A DNA stretch of 7,260 nucleotides from NCBI GenBank assembly GCA_031284295.1, contig JAITAE010000318.1, forward strand, positions 1-7,260, written 5' to 3'. How positions within the stretch are numbered: position 1 is the stretch's first letter; each line of letters begins with the position of its first letter. Below the pieces are notes generated by a model. It saw only the letters and a program-made list of their open reading frames with translations, made no database searches and was not told the origin of the DNA. Origin of the DNA: Spirochaetaceae bacterium (GTDB taxonomy: Bacteria; Spirochaetota; Spirochaetia; Treponematales; Breznakiellaceae). A program made the translations under genes and the position numbers. Positions 1-5,887 of this stretch are shown here, piece after piece.

Positions 1-315
1 ATCGACAAGGGGCGGCTCGACGGCTGCCGCGAAGACGCCGTATACCAAATCGTAAAGAAAGGGCGCGTAGATGTGCGGAGTGAGGGCATAGGCCTTTACT
101 ATGCCGAAGGCGATGTTACCGGTACATTTACGCCTAAACAGCTTGGCGAGGAACTCTCCTCCGGTACGCTTACACGTACCGGCTTTTTCGATCTCATCAC
201 CGCCGGTGATGAGATCGTCCCGGGGCCCGACGAAGCTGCAGCGGCGTCCCCCGTGCCGCCGTCAAGCGTGGCCGCCGACCCTGAGTTACGCGCCATGCTG
301 CGGACGCTGCGTTAG
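1..315 (+). CDS. C-terminal part of an unidentified protein (gene enters from left edge)
   Basis: The frame is open from base 1 and ends at TAG 313-315, giving 104 residues with no N-terminus. Residues 1-75 look like a compact beta-rich domain with repeated turns (IDKGRLDGCREDAVYQIVKKG near the start, then GTFTPKQLGEE and TRTGFFDLITAGDEIV). The 'D-x-G-x-x-D-G' pattern followed by '(V/I)-V-K-K-G' recalls C-terminal beta domains of flagellar-assembly (FlgT-like) and spirochaete TPR-type envelope proteins, but this is an impression and not a family assignment. Residues 78-94 are an Ala/Pro/Ser-rich linker and the protein ends in a short basic helix (DPELRAMLRTLR). GTG and ATG codons inside the segment are not credible starts, because the domain pattern extends upstream to the edge. 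The nucleotide sequence of this part contains an 8-bp and a 13-bp perfect hairpin, annotated separately. The gene converges on the repressor gene. That it is a real coding region is likely; its function is unknown. Confidence 0.72.
   Translation: MDKGRLDGCREDAVYQIVKKGRVDVRSEGIGLYYAEGDVTGTFTPKQLGEELSSGTLTRTGFFDLITAGDEIVPGPDEAAAASPVPPSSVAADPELRAMLRTLR
161..188 (+). terminator. Terminator-like hairpin plus T run inside the first gene
   Basis: Arms CCGGTACG (161-168) and CGTACCGG (175-182) are perfectly complementary around the loop CTTACA, and are followed by C and then TTTTT (184-188). This has the form of an intrinsic terminator but lies in frame within the coding sequence (residues about 54-63, SGTLTRTGFF). 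A second CCGGTAC copy at 119-125 could compete for the right arm. Whether it terminates is unknown; it may act only as mRNA structure or be a chance result of codon choice. Confidence 0.35.
189..217. repeat. 13-bp perfect inverted repeat with 3-nt loop, inside coding sequence
   Basis: CGATCTCATCACC (189-201) pairs without mismatch with GGTGATGAGATCG (205-217) around the triloop GCC (202-204). It starts immediately after the T run of the preceding hairpin. It encodes the end of FFDLITAGDEIV, so the protein sequence and the perfect dyad are both maintained. By my own estimate (four to the power of minus 13 per position and a handful of loop sizes), such a stem is expected about once per thousand windows of this size. 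The role is unknown. Confidence 0.85.
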
Positions 316-346
316 GGGTGCGGTGGATGCCCCCCCCCCCCCTAAC
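311..346. repeat. Inverted repeat spanning the stop codon and the first C tract
   Basis: GTTAGGGG (311-318) is exactly complementary to CCCCTAAC (339-346). The stop codon TAG of the first gene lies in the left arm and the right arm contains the last four bases of a 13-C tract. Any four consecutive C residues can pair with GGGG, so the stem can slip. No T run follows, so it is not a canonical intrinsic terminator, but it lies where transcription of two convergent genes should end. Confidence 0.5.
330..342. repeat. C13 homopolymer tract (first)
   Basis: Thirteen consecutive C residues start 15 bases after the stop codon of the first gene, in the context GGGG, about 11 bases, then TG and C13. 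A second tract of the same length and similar context lies at 5973-5985. Long C/G tracts are prone to length change by slippage; in Treponema pallidum poly-G tracts upstream of tpr genes vary in length. Here the tract is intergenic and could alter transcription or RNA stability but not a reading frame. Confidence 0.9.
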
Positions 347-581
347 ACCGCTTCTCCCGTATATCTTCCGGTATTTTCTTGTTGTCCACTGTCATCCGGT
401 TCTGTACTACCCGTATCAGTACCGCTTACTTCAAGGATTGCGCCTTGGCGAATAACTCATCGAACTAAATTGCGCCATGCACCCTTCCCTGTCGCAAGCT
501 TGTTTGCGCGCTTGCCGTGCGGAGGCTCATCAGGGCATAGCTTCTGGGTCCGACCCTCCGCCCTCCGGCGGGAAGGTTCAT
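343..581. other. Non-coding gap between convergent genes
   Basis: No reading frame here looks like a protein; the long open frames overlap real genes or have low-complexity, Pro/Arg/Ser-rich translations. Small dyads are visible: CAAGG/CCTTG at about 432-447, GCAAGC/GCTTGC at 494-499/510-515, and CCGCC-CTCC-GGCGG at 558-571. The last lies just past the repressor stop codon on the minus strand, but without a T run. No tRNA, repeat copy or promoter could be supported. Confidence 0.5.
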
Positions 582-1691
582 TTACGGGCGGGCAAGGCTT
601 GTCGATTCCCCTATCACGAGCGTTCCCGAAAAAGCTATATTCGACACGGATTTATGCGGGTCCGACATACGTTCAACCATCAGGTTAAGGGCGGCGCGGC
701 TTATATCGTCTATGGGCTGGTCTATGCTGGTAATTGAACGCGAGAACAGCATCACCTTGCTCAAATTGTCAAAGCCCGCGATCATGATGTCACCGGGTAT
801 TTTCCAGCCAAGCTTTTCCAGAGACTGCATTATGCTCATAGCGGTCATATCGTTTGAACAGAGAATAGCCTCAGGTTTTTTTTCATTCATAAACCGCGAC
901 AAACATGAAATGTCATCACGCTCCATCTCTACAAATATGTCTTCGTCCGGCATTATGCCTCTGCCGGACATGGCAGCGCGGCATCCCATAACCCGTAATT
1001 TAACGGAATGGTGCGAACTGGGAGGAGCAAGAAAAAAAAGACGCCTGGCGCCGCGCTGGATCAGGTGTTCCGTAATCACGTATCCGGCCTGTATATGGTT
1101 CAACGATACAAGGTCAAAACTGTTTGGAAGCGGGTACTGTTCTATGTTTGAATCGAGCAGCACCACCGGAATGCCGGCGCCGGAAAAAGAATATATTATT
1201 TCCCTGTTAATCTGATCGCTCTTTGAATGATAGCCGAACGGCGCAAAAAAAATACCTTTAATCTTTTGCGCGATGTACCTGTCGCAGATCTGCATAATAT
1301 CCAGCTTTAACATTTCTGATTTTGGCGACACATAGCCGCCGAACACAAGGGAATAACCGTTTTCAGAGGCGCGGCGGGCAAGGTTGTTGCACAGCAGGTC
1401 AAAAAAGTATTCCGGCCCCATGTTTGGGAATATTATGCCAAAAAAAGTTTCCGCATTGTCTTCCCGCCGTACCCGCGCGGGCATTGTGACATACGAGCCT
1501 GAACCTTTGGCACAAGTGATGTATCCCGCCTCGCGTAGCTCCGCCAGGGCTTTCCGTACTGTGGGGCGTGAACAGGCGTAAGCTTCCGCTAATTTGCTTT
1601 CCGCAGGGAGCGCCAGTACGCCGCTCAAATCTCCGGACGTAATGCGCCGTAAAAGATCGTTGTAAATGACACGTGATTTAATGCCTGCCAT
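582..1691 (-). CDS. GntR/LacI hybrid transcriptional repressor, AraR type
   Basis: This 369-residue cytoplasmic regulator has two parts. Residues 1-70 are a GntR winged helix-turn-helix, with the recognition region LPAESKLAEAYACSRPTVRK (28-47), then ALAELREAGYI and the wing GSGSYV. Residues 83-366 are a LacI/periplasmic-binding-protein-like sensor domain, recognised by FFGIIFPNMG, GIPVVLLDS, CSNDMTAMSIM (278-288), GDIMIAGFDNL (300-310) and ITSIDQPIDDISRAALNLM. This architecture and length match Bacillus AraR (about 360 residues), a repressor released by its sugar. The ATG start is preceded by an AAGGTAAGG-like ribosome site 4 nt upstream on the minus strand and gives a complete GntR domain. 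The gene is divergent from the sugar importer with 154 bp between starts, so it very likely represses the importer and itself. The ligand is unknown; arabinose should not be assumed from the domain order alone. Confidence 0.93.
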   Translation of the reverse strand: MAGIKSRVIYNDLLRRITSGDLSGVLALPAESKLAEAYACSRPTVRKALAELREAGYITCAKGSGSYVTMPARVRREDNAETFFGIIFPNMGPEYFFDLLCNNLARRASENGYSLVFGGYVSPKSEMLKLDIMQICDRYIAQKIKGIFFAPFGYHSKSDQINREIIYSFSGAGIPVVLLDSNIEQYPLPNSFDLVSLNHIQAGYVITEHLIQRGARRLFFLAPPSSHHSVKLRVMGCRAAMSGRGIMPDEDIFVEMERDDISCLSRFMNEKKPEAILCSNDMTAMSIMQSLEKLGWKIPGDIMIAGFDNLSKVMLFSRSITSIDQPIDDISRAALNLMVERMSDPHKSVSNIAFSGTLVIGESTSLARP

Positions 1692-1719
1692 GCCTTACCT
1701 TATCAAATTTTTATATCTT

Positions 1720-1803
1720 TGTAAATATATTTGTTATGTTTTGTAAAAACCTGATAAAAGCGGTAAGTCATAATTATGTTGAATTTTTAACAAAGTGTAA
1801 AAA
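1720..1803. promoter_or_regulatory. Candidate operator region between repressor and importer
   Basis: This AT-rich stretch holds several symmetric elements suited to a GntR-type dimer: AAATATATTT (1723-1732, perfect palindrome), GTTTT-GTA-AAAAC (1738-1750), and TTTTTA/TAAAAA arms (1784-1789/1798-1803) around an 8-nt centre. The hexamer TGTAAA recurs at 1720, 1742 and 1796. The last dyad ends just before the putative -35 box at 1808, so occupancy could block the importer promoter, while the first lies over the likely promoter of the regulator gene. Which dyad is the true operator cannot be decided from one sequence. Confidence 0.45.
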
Positions 1804-1807
1804 AACC

Positions 1808-1837
1808 TTGACTTGCGTTACGAATGTATGCTACCAT
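1808..1837 (+). promoter_or_regulatory. Putative sigma-70 promoter of the importer operon
   Basis: TTGACT (1808-1813, 5 of 6 to consensus) is followed after 18 nt by TACCAT (1832-1837, 4 of 6). Transcription would start near 1844, only about two bases before the ATG at 1846. It is the best promoter-like pair in the intergenic region and lies immediately downstream of the candidate operator dyads. The -10 box is weak. Confidence 0.45.
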
Positions 1838-1845
1838 GTTAAATA

Positions 1846-3357
1846 ATGTTGAGGAATGGTATAGACAGCGGTCTATTGGTCAGGGTGGAAAATGTATCAA
1901 AAAGTTTTTCCGGCGTATCCGCACTGAAAAATGTACATTTCGATTTACATGCGGGTGAGGTTCACGCGCTTTTAGGCGAAAACGGCGCCGGTAAATCTAC
2001 GCTGATGAAGATTATCTCTGGGGTGTACGTCCGAGATTCGGGAGAAATTTATATTGACGGTAAACCTGTAGGTGATTTGACACCGCATTCCGCCCAGCGG
2101 CTTGGCATCGGCATCATACATCAGGAATTGAATCTATGCCCTCATCTCAGCGTCGCGGAAAACATCTACCTGAACCGCGAAATATCCGCCTTAGGCATAA
2201 CAAACAGAAAAAAACAGAACCATGAGGCCCAAAAATACCTTGACGCGCTTGAACTTGATGTTGATCCCGATACCCCGGTGCGTGAACTGCCTGTATCTAA
2301 GCAGCAGATGGTTGAAATCTGCAAAACCCTTTCAATGAACGCGAGGATCATCATAATGGATGAACCGACCTCCGCGCTGACCGACAAGGAAATAGATGAA
2401 CTGTTCAATGTCATAAAGATGTTAAAAGCCGAAGGCTGCGGAATAATCTATATCTCACACAGGCTGGAAGAGTTGTCCCGAATCGTTGACCGCGTAACGA
2501 TTCTGCGGGACGGACAGTATATCAAAACGCTTAACTTCGCGGATACCGGCCTTGAAGAAATCATATCTCTCATGGTTGGCCGCAACCTGAACGAAAAATT
2601 CCCGAAGATCGCCGTTCCGCGCGGCGGAAAAGTGCTAGAAGTGAAAAACCTTTCTTCGCCACACGGCGCGGGCGTTAAGGATGTTTCGTTTGAGTTGTAT
2701 CAGGGAGAAATCGTCGCGTTCGCCGGACTCATGGGGGCGGGAAGAACGGAAACGGCGCGGGCAGTCTCTGGAGCGGACAGGATGAACGCGGGAGAAATTG
2801 TCCTGGGTGGCAAAAAAATAGCGATAAAAAACATAAGGGACGCGATAAAAGAAGGTGTCTACTACATTCCCGAAGACCGCAAAAAGGACGGCCTTTGCGT
2901 AAAGATGACGCTGGCGGAAAATATTACACTCCCAAGTTTGGAGTTTATTTCAAATTTTGGCGTTATCAGTAGCCTAAAAGAGACTGAAAAGGCGGTTAAG
3001 ATGAAAGACGCGCTAAAAATCAAAACGCCGGGCATAGAGCAGTGCATCGCAAACCTTTCGGGTGGAAATCAGCAAAAAGTCGTTGTCGGCAAATGGCTGA
3101 TGCGGGAGGCTAAACTTGTGATTTTTGATGAACCTACGCGGGGAATCGACGTCGCCTCGAAGATAGAAATCTACAACATCATAAACGAACTGAAAAAAGA
3201 AGGAATCGGGGTGATGTTTGTCTCATCGGAACTGCCGGAGGTTTTGGGTATGTCGGATCGTATTTTGGTGATGTGCAACGGCCGCATCACCGCGAATCTT
3301 GAAACAAAGAGTACGAATCAGGAAGAAATTCTAAAGTATGCGACTCAGTATGCGTAA
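1846..3357 (+). CDS. Sugar ABC importer ATP-binding protein (RbsA/MglA/XylG family, two NBDs)
   Basis: This 503-residue protein is the fused double ATPase of a class 2 (CUT2) sugar importer and acts on the cytoplasmic face of the inner membrane. NBD1 has Walker A GENGAGKST (44-52), Q-loop HQE (92-94), a diverged signature PVSKQQM (149-155), Walker B IIIMDEP (168-174) and H-loop SHR (204-206). NBD2 has a degenerate Walker A GLMGAGRTE (294-302, with R in place of the catalytic K), signature LSGGNQQK (404-411), Walker B LVIFDEP (424-430) and TRGID. One intact and one degenerate ATP site is normal for RbsA-type proteins, and about 500 residues is the family length. The permease gene follows after 12 nt. 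The start is uncertain. ATG 1846 has no upstream ribosome site, whereas a GAGGAA at 1851-1856 lies inside it and is well placed for a non-standard ATA codon at 1861. The ATG is annotated here. The substrate is not determined. Confidence 0.95.
   Translation: MLRNGIDSGLLVRVENVSKSFSGVSALKNVHFDLHAGEVHALLGENGAGKSTLMKIISGVYVRDSGEIYIDGKPVGDLTPHSAQRLGIGIIHQELNLCPHLSVAENIYLNREISALGITNRKKQNHEAQKYLDALELDVDPDTPVRELPVSKQQMVEICKTLSMNARIIIMDEPTSALTDKEIDELFNVIKMLKAEGCGIIYISHRLEELSRIVDRVTILRDGQYIKTLNFADTGLEEIISLMVGRNLNEKFPKIAVPRGGKVLEVKNLSSPHGAGVKDVSFELYQGEIVAFAGLMGAGRTETARAVSGADRMNAGEIVLGGKKIAIKNIRDAIKEGVYYIPEDRKKDGLCVKMTLAENITLPSLEFISNFGVISSLKETEKAVKMKDALKIKTPGIEQCIANLSGGNQQKVVVGKWLMREAKLVIFDEPTRGIDVASKIEIYNIINELKKEGIGVMFVSSELPEVLGMSDRILVMCNGRITANLETKSTNQEEILKYATQYA
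1851..1856 (+). promoter_or_regulatory. Shine-Dalgarno-like GAGGAA inside the annotated ATPase start
   Basis: GAGGAA is the only good ribosome site near the start of the ATPase gene, yet the in-frame ATG (1846) precedes it. Downstream codons in frame are AAT, GGT, ATA (1861), GAC, AGC, GGT, CTA, TTG (1876). ATA is at ideal spacing but is a very rare initiator, and TTG is too far at about 20 nt. The ATG at 1856 is out of frame and meets TAG after two codons. Either the mRNA is near-leaderless and starts at 1846, or initiation here is unusual. Confidence 0.35.
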
Positions 3358-3369
3358 AGGAAAAGCATA

Positions 3370-4335
3370 ATGCGGATAACAAAACTTGCGCCGCAAAAAT
3401 TGAATATTTCCCGCGGGTTAAAGCAGCAGCTTTCAACGTTGAGCGGATTTGCTCTTCTTTTTATTGTGTTTTCGATTCTGGCACGGCCTTACTTTTTTAC
3501 GGTAGGCAACCTGCTTACGGTAGCTACGCAGACTGCGGTAATCGCGATAATAGCGATTGGGCAAACCTATGTGATGATAACGGCGGGTATTGACCTTTCT
3601 ATAGGTTCCAACATCGCGCTTTCGGGGATGATTGCGGCGCTGGCGATGATGTCGGGCGCGCCGGTGTTTATTGCCGGACTGTTCGGCATACTAAGCGGGG
3701 CGGCGGTCGGCCTGATAAACGGCGTATTCACGACCTACGGGAAGATACCTCCATTTATAGCGACGCTGGGCACGATGACGGCAGTGCGCGGGGTTGCCCT
3801 GACGCTGACTCAGGGAATTCCGATAGGCGGTCTTCCAAAATCATTTATCGTAATCGGCGTCGATTCGTTAGGGCCTATTCCGATTCCCGTGATTCTGATG
3901 CTTGCGACGGTGGTACTGTTCGCTTTTATTCTTGCAAAGACAACTTTTGGGCGTCATGTCTACGCATTGGGCAGCAATTTTGACGCGGCGCGACTTTCCG
4001 GCGTGAACACGAACCGTACGCTGATACTGGTCTACGTGTTTTCCGGGATGCTGGCGGCCTTTGCCGGGCTAATCATGGCCGCCCGCATCGTATCCGCCCA
4101 ACCCGCGGCGGGAGATGGCTATGAACTGGATGCCGTGGCTTCCTCGGTGATAGGCGGCACAAGTACGCTGGGCGGCGAAGGTTCCATAGCGGGTACATTT
4201 ATAGGGGCGCTCATCATCGGCATTTTGCGCAACGGCCTAAATCTTGTCGGCGTATCCCCGTTCATCCAGAAAATCGTGATCGGCATCGTGATAGCGGGGT
4301 CTGTGTTTTTGGATAAAATAAAGCGCAAAGATTAA
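3370..4335 (+). CDS. Sugar ABC importer permease (RbsC family)
   Basis: This 321-residue integral membrane protein is of the BPD_transp_2 (CUT2) family and would form the sugar channel as a homodimer, since no second permease is present. The N-terminus is basic and hydrophilic (1-22). Hydrophobic segments follow at about 25-45, 50-72, 84-120, 168-190, 216-238, 273-290 and 300-316. Family hallmarks are GIDLSIGS (73-80), the cytoplasmic coupling loop with TFGRHVYALGSN and AARLSGVN (192-213), and ASSVIGGTSTLGGEGSIAGT (257-276). The length matches RbsC (about 320). The ATG is preceded by AAAGGA (3356-3361), which overlaps the stop codon of the ATPase gene, so translation of the two is probably coupled. 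The sugar specificity cannot be read from the permease. Confidence 0.95.
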   Translation: MRITKLAPQKLNISRGLKQQLSTLSGFALLFIVFSILARPYFFTVGNLLTVATQTAVIAIIAIGQTYVMITAGIDLSIGSNIALSGMIAALAMMSGAPVFIAGLFGILSGAAVGLINGVFTTYGKIPPFIATLGTMTAVRGVALTLTQGIPIGGLPKSFIVIGVDSLGPIPIPVILMLATVVLFAFILAKTTFGRHVYALGSNFDAARLSGVNTNRTLILVYVFSGMLAAFAGLIMAARIVSAQPAAGDGYELDAVASSVIGGTSTLGGEGSIAGTFIGALIIGILRNGLNLVGVSPFIQKIVIGIVIAGSVFLDKIKRKD

Positions 4336-4384
4336 GAAAGCGCCGGTTGCGTCAGCCGCGTTGACGAATGCGAATGCGCATAAA

Positions 4385-4419
4385 TCAACGTTGACATAAG
4401 GGCCGGGGCCCATTAAACA
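4385..4419 (+). promoter_or_regulatory. Putative internal promoter and palindrome before the binding-protein gene
   Basis: A consensus -35 hexamer TTGACA (4391-4396) is followed after 17 nt by a poor -10, TAAACA (4414-4419). The -35 overlaps the perfect 10-bp palindrome TCAACGTTGA (4385-4394). CGTTGAC occurs twice exactly 30 bp apart (4359-4365 and 4389-4395), consistent with a protein binding the same DNA face. Between the boxes lies the GC-rich dyad GGGCC-GG-GGCCC (4400-4411). The 136-bp gap could give extra transcription of the binding protein, which is usually needed in excess. The weak -10 keeps confidence low. Confidence 0.35.
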
Positions 4420-4471
4420 GGGTGGTACACCGAAAGGTTTACATATAACATTTTTTTACAAGGAGAGATGT

Positions 4472-5422
4472 ATGAAAAGAAGGATTTTCACACTGTTGGT
4501 AGCGGCTGCGCCGCTAATCTTTTCGGTCCCGTTGTGGGCTACCGGAAAGGGCGAAGGTGGAAGCGGCAAGATAAAGGCAACGCTTATCACCATGGATTCT
4601 ATTGACGAGCACTGGCTCAAGGTAAAGGCCGGCGCTCAGGCAAAGGCGGATGAGCTTGGCAATGTTGCGTTGACATTCAACGCGCCTCCGGGCAAGGTTG
4701 ACGCCGCCATCCAGCTTCAGATGGTGGAAGACGCGATTACCAAGAAATCAGACATAATTCTGCTCGCGCCGCTCAACAAAGACGCGCTTTCGCCCGGCGT
4801 TGAAAAGGCAAAAAAAGCCGGGATCAAAGTTATCATCATTGATTCTGCGGTATCAGCACAGGATTACGACGCCTTTTTCTCGACCGATAACGGCGCTGCC
4901 GCCCGTACAGCCGCAGACACACTGGCCGGCCTGATCGGAGGACGCGGTAAAGTCGCCATCGTAAACGCCCAGGCCGGAGCCGGGACGACGATGACGCGCG
5001 AAAACGATTTCAAAGATCAGATAGCCGCGAACTACCCCGGCATTACGGTTGTCGGCACACAGTATTCCGACGGTGACAAGACAAAAGCGCTGAACATCGC
5101 GCTGGACTTTATCACCGCGAATCCTGACCTTGCCGGTTTCTATGCCTGTAACGAAGGTTCAACGGTAGGCGTAGGAAACGCTGTCGATCAAAAAGGTCTG
5201 GCCGGCAAGGTAAAAGTCGTCGGTTTTGACTGGTCGGCGGACACAAAATCGCTGGTTGAACGCGGGATTTTGCAGGCCTCGATGGTACAGAATCCCTACG
5301 AGATGGGCTATCAGGGCCTACAGGCCGGCGTTGACGCTCAAAAAGGCGAGACTATTTCACCGAAAGACAGGGATACCGGCGTAACGGTCGCGACGAAGGA
5401 CAACGCGGACTCAATCAAATAG
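4472..5422 (+). CDS. Periplasmic sugar-binding protein of the ABC importer (RbsB-like, Peripla_BP_4)
   Basis: This 316-residue secreted protein captures sugar in the periplasm and delivers it to the permease. Residues 1-23 are a signal peptide (MKRR, then a hydrophobic core, ending VPLWA), with probable cleavage before TGKGEGG. No lipobox cysteine is present, so it should be soluble and not a lipoprotein. The mature part has the RbsB-type fold: KIKATLITMD (33-42), ITKKSDIILLAP (89-100), AGIKVIIIDS (116-125), STDNGAAARTAADTL (137-151), GKVAIVNA (159-166), FYACNEGSTVG (223-233), VKVVGFDWSADT (247-258) and MVQNPYEMGYQGL (271-283). Likely ligand contacts by position in the family are W48, D139/N140, R177, N227, D253 and Q273. 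AAGGAGAG at 4460-4467 places a strong ribosome site just before the ATG. The N, D and Q positions indicate a monosaccharide binder; which sugar is not determined. Confidence 0.93.
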   Translation: MKRRIFTLLVAAAPLIFSVPLWATGKGEGGSGKIKATLITMDSIDEHWLKVKAGAQAKADELGNVALTFNAPPGKVDAAIQLQMVEDAITKKSDIILLAPLNKDALSPGVEKAKKAGIKVIIIDSAVSAQDYDAFFSTDNGAAARTAADTLAGLIGGRGKVAIVNAQAGAGTTMTRENDFKDQIAANYPGITVVGTQYSDGDKTKALNIALDFITANPDLAGFYACNEGSTVGVGNAVDQKGLAGKVKVVGFDWSADTKSLVERGILQASMVQNPYEMGYQGLQAGVDAQKGETISPKDRDTGVTVATKDNADSIK

Positions 5423-5429
5423 TCTGCGG

Positions 5430-5500
5430 GGCGGCGGGCTGCCGGACGTTTATGCGGTTCCGGTTCAGAGCCCGTCGTCCCGAACGAGCTTCCTGCCGCC
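5430..5500. repeat. Long-range GC-rich stem after the importer operon
   Basis: GGCGGCGGG (5430-5438) pairs with CCTGCCGCC (5492-5500) with a single G-U wobble. Smaller complementary stretches lie inside the 53-nt loop, such as GGGCT (5436-5440) with AGCCC (5469-5473). The structure starts seven bases after the stop codon of the binding-protein gene and might protect the mRNA 3' end or assist termination. No T run follows directly. Confidence 0.35.
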
Positions 5501-5546
5501 GGAATGATAAGGGCGGTATGGCTTATACTGTTTTGCCTGACGTTGG

Positions 5547-5569
5547 CACAACGTGCAAAGCACGTTGTG
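5547..5569. repeat. 10-bp perfect hairpin with AAA loop
   Basis: CACAACGTGC (5547-5556) and GCACGTTGTG (5560-5569) are exactly complementary around AAA, and two G-T wobbles can extend the stem outward. No T run follows on either side, so this is not a canonical terminator. It lies 125 bp past the importer operon and its right arm overlaps the -35 position of the promoter-like pair ending at 5593. Confidence 0.8.
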
Positions 5570-5593
5570 TTCCCGCTTGCTTAACTGTATAAT
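5565..5593 (+). promoter_or_regulatory. Possible promoter with consensus -10 in the intergenic region
   Basis: TATAAT (5588-5593) is a perfect -10 hexamer. A poor -35, TTGTGT (5565-5570), lies 17 nt upstream. A second pair, TTGGTA (5648-5653) and TATAAA (5670-5675) with 16-nt spacing, lies further down. No protein gene follows either one; the terminator-like hairpin at 5694-5716 does. They may drive a short non-coding transcript, or be chance matches in AT-rich DNA. Confidence 0.28.
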
Positions 5594-5693
5594 GAAGGGT
5601 AGGCGGGGTATTAACCCCACTGCGAAAAAGGCAATGTCTACAAAGATTTGGTATTAAAACAGACGGTATTATAAATTTTCTTACCCGATTGAG

Positions 5694-5717
5694 AAATAAC
5701 CGCTTAGCGGTTATTTT
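5694..5717. terminator. Terminator-like hairpin, works in either orientation
   Basis: AAATAACCGC (5694-5703) pairs perfectly with GCGGTTATTT (5707-5716) around TTA, and one further T follows. The A-rich left edge and T-rich right edge make it resemble a bidirectional intrinsic terminator, with the T tract partly paired. It could end transcripts running on from the importer or from the promoter-like sequences at 5588-5675. Confidence 0.5.
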
Positions 5718-5720
5718 CAT

Positions 5721-5741
5721 AGTTTGCGTTCCGCGCAAACT
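5721..5741. repeat. 8-bp perfect hairpin with 5-nt loop
   Basis: AGTTTGCG (5721-5728) and CGCAAACT (5734-5741) are exactly complementary around TTCCG. It starts four bases after the terminator-like hairpin, so the two form a tandem pair. Confidence 0.7.
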
Positions 5742-5826
5742 CCTCCTATGTTCAAACCAATACAACGCTTAAGATATAGTGCTTCTAACATCAATATGCC
5801 GGGGGCGTTACGGGGGAAAGGCCGCT

Positions 5827-5845
5827 CCAAAGGCGCAGCCTTTGG
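5827..5845. repeat. 8-bp perfect hairpin with GCA loop
   Basis: CCAAAGGC (5827-5834) and GCCTTTGG (5838-5845) pair exactly around GCA. It has the same GC, three-base loop, GC tip as the hairpins at 5547, 5694 and 6006. Confidence 0.7.
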
Positions 5846-5887
5846 CCTGGTAGAAGCGAATTGCACGGCAGTCAAAGCCTCCACCAT

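Noticed and set aside
316..581. Possible tRNA, CRISPR array or insertion sequence in the first gap
   Set aside because: No cloverleaf with a GGTTCRA-like T arm, no regularly spaced repeats, no transposase frame and no paired terminal repeats were found.
101..688. 195-codon open frame overlapping the end of the first gene and the gap
   Set aside because: It overlaps the first gene in another frame and the repressor 3' end in antisense. The Pro/Ser/Arg-rich translation is typical of a shadow frame.
1174..1183. 10-bp palindrome CCGGCGCCGG within the repressor gene
   Set aside because: About seven 10-bp palindromes are expected by chance in a window of this size, and it encodes an ordinary Gly-Ala-Gly stretch.
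712..1215. 167-codon plus-strand frame inside the repressor gene
   Set aside because: Antisense shadow of a well-supported GntR/LacI gene; no ribosome site or recognisable domain.
294..2755. Degenerate second Walker A (GLMGAGRTE) in the importer ATPase as a sign of inactivation (codons near 2725-2755)
   Set aside because: A lysine-less second ATP site is normal for RbsA/MglA-type proteins, so it is not evidence of a defect.
5523..5765. 80-codon open frame on the minus strand starting MYWFEHRR, with an internal ATG at 5720 (MKITAKRLFLNRVRKF)
   Set aside because: No good ribosome site, the start region is made of two perfect hairpins, and the translation matches no family I know. More likely repeat-derived than a gene.
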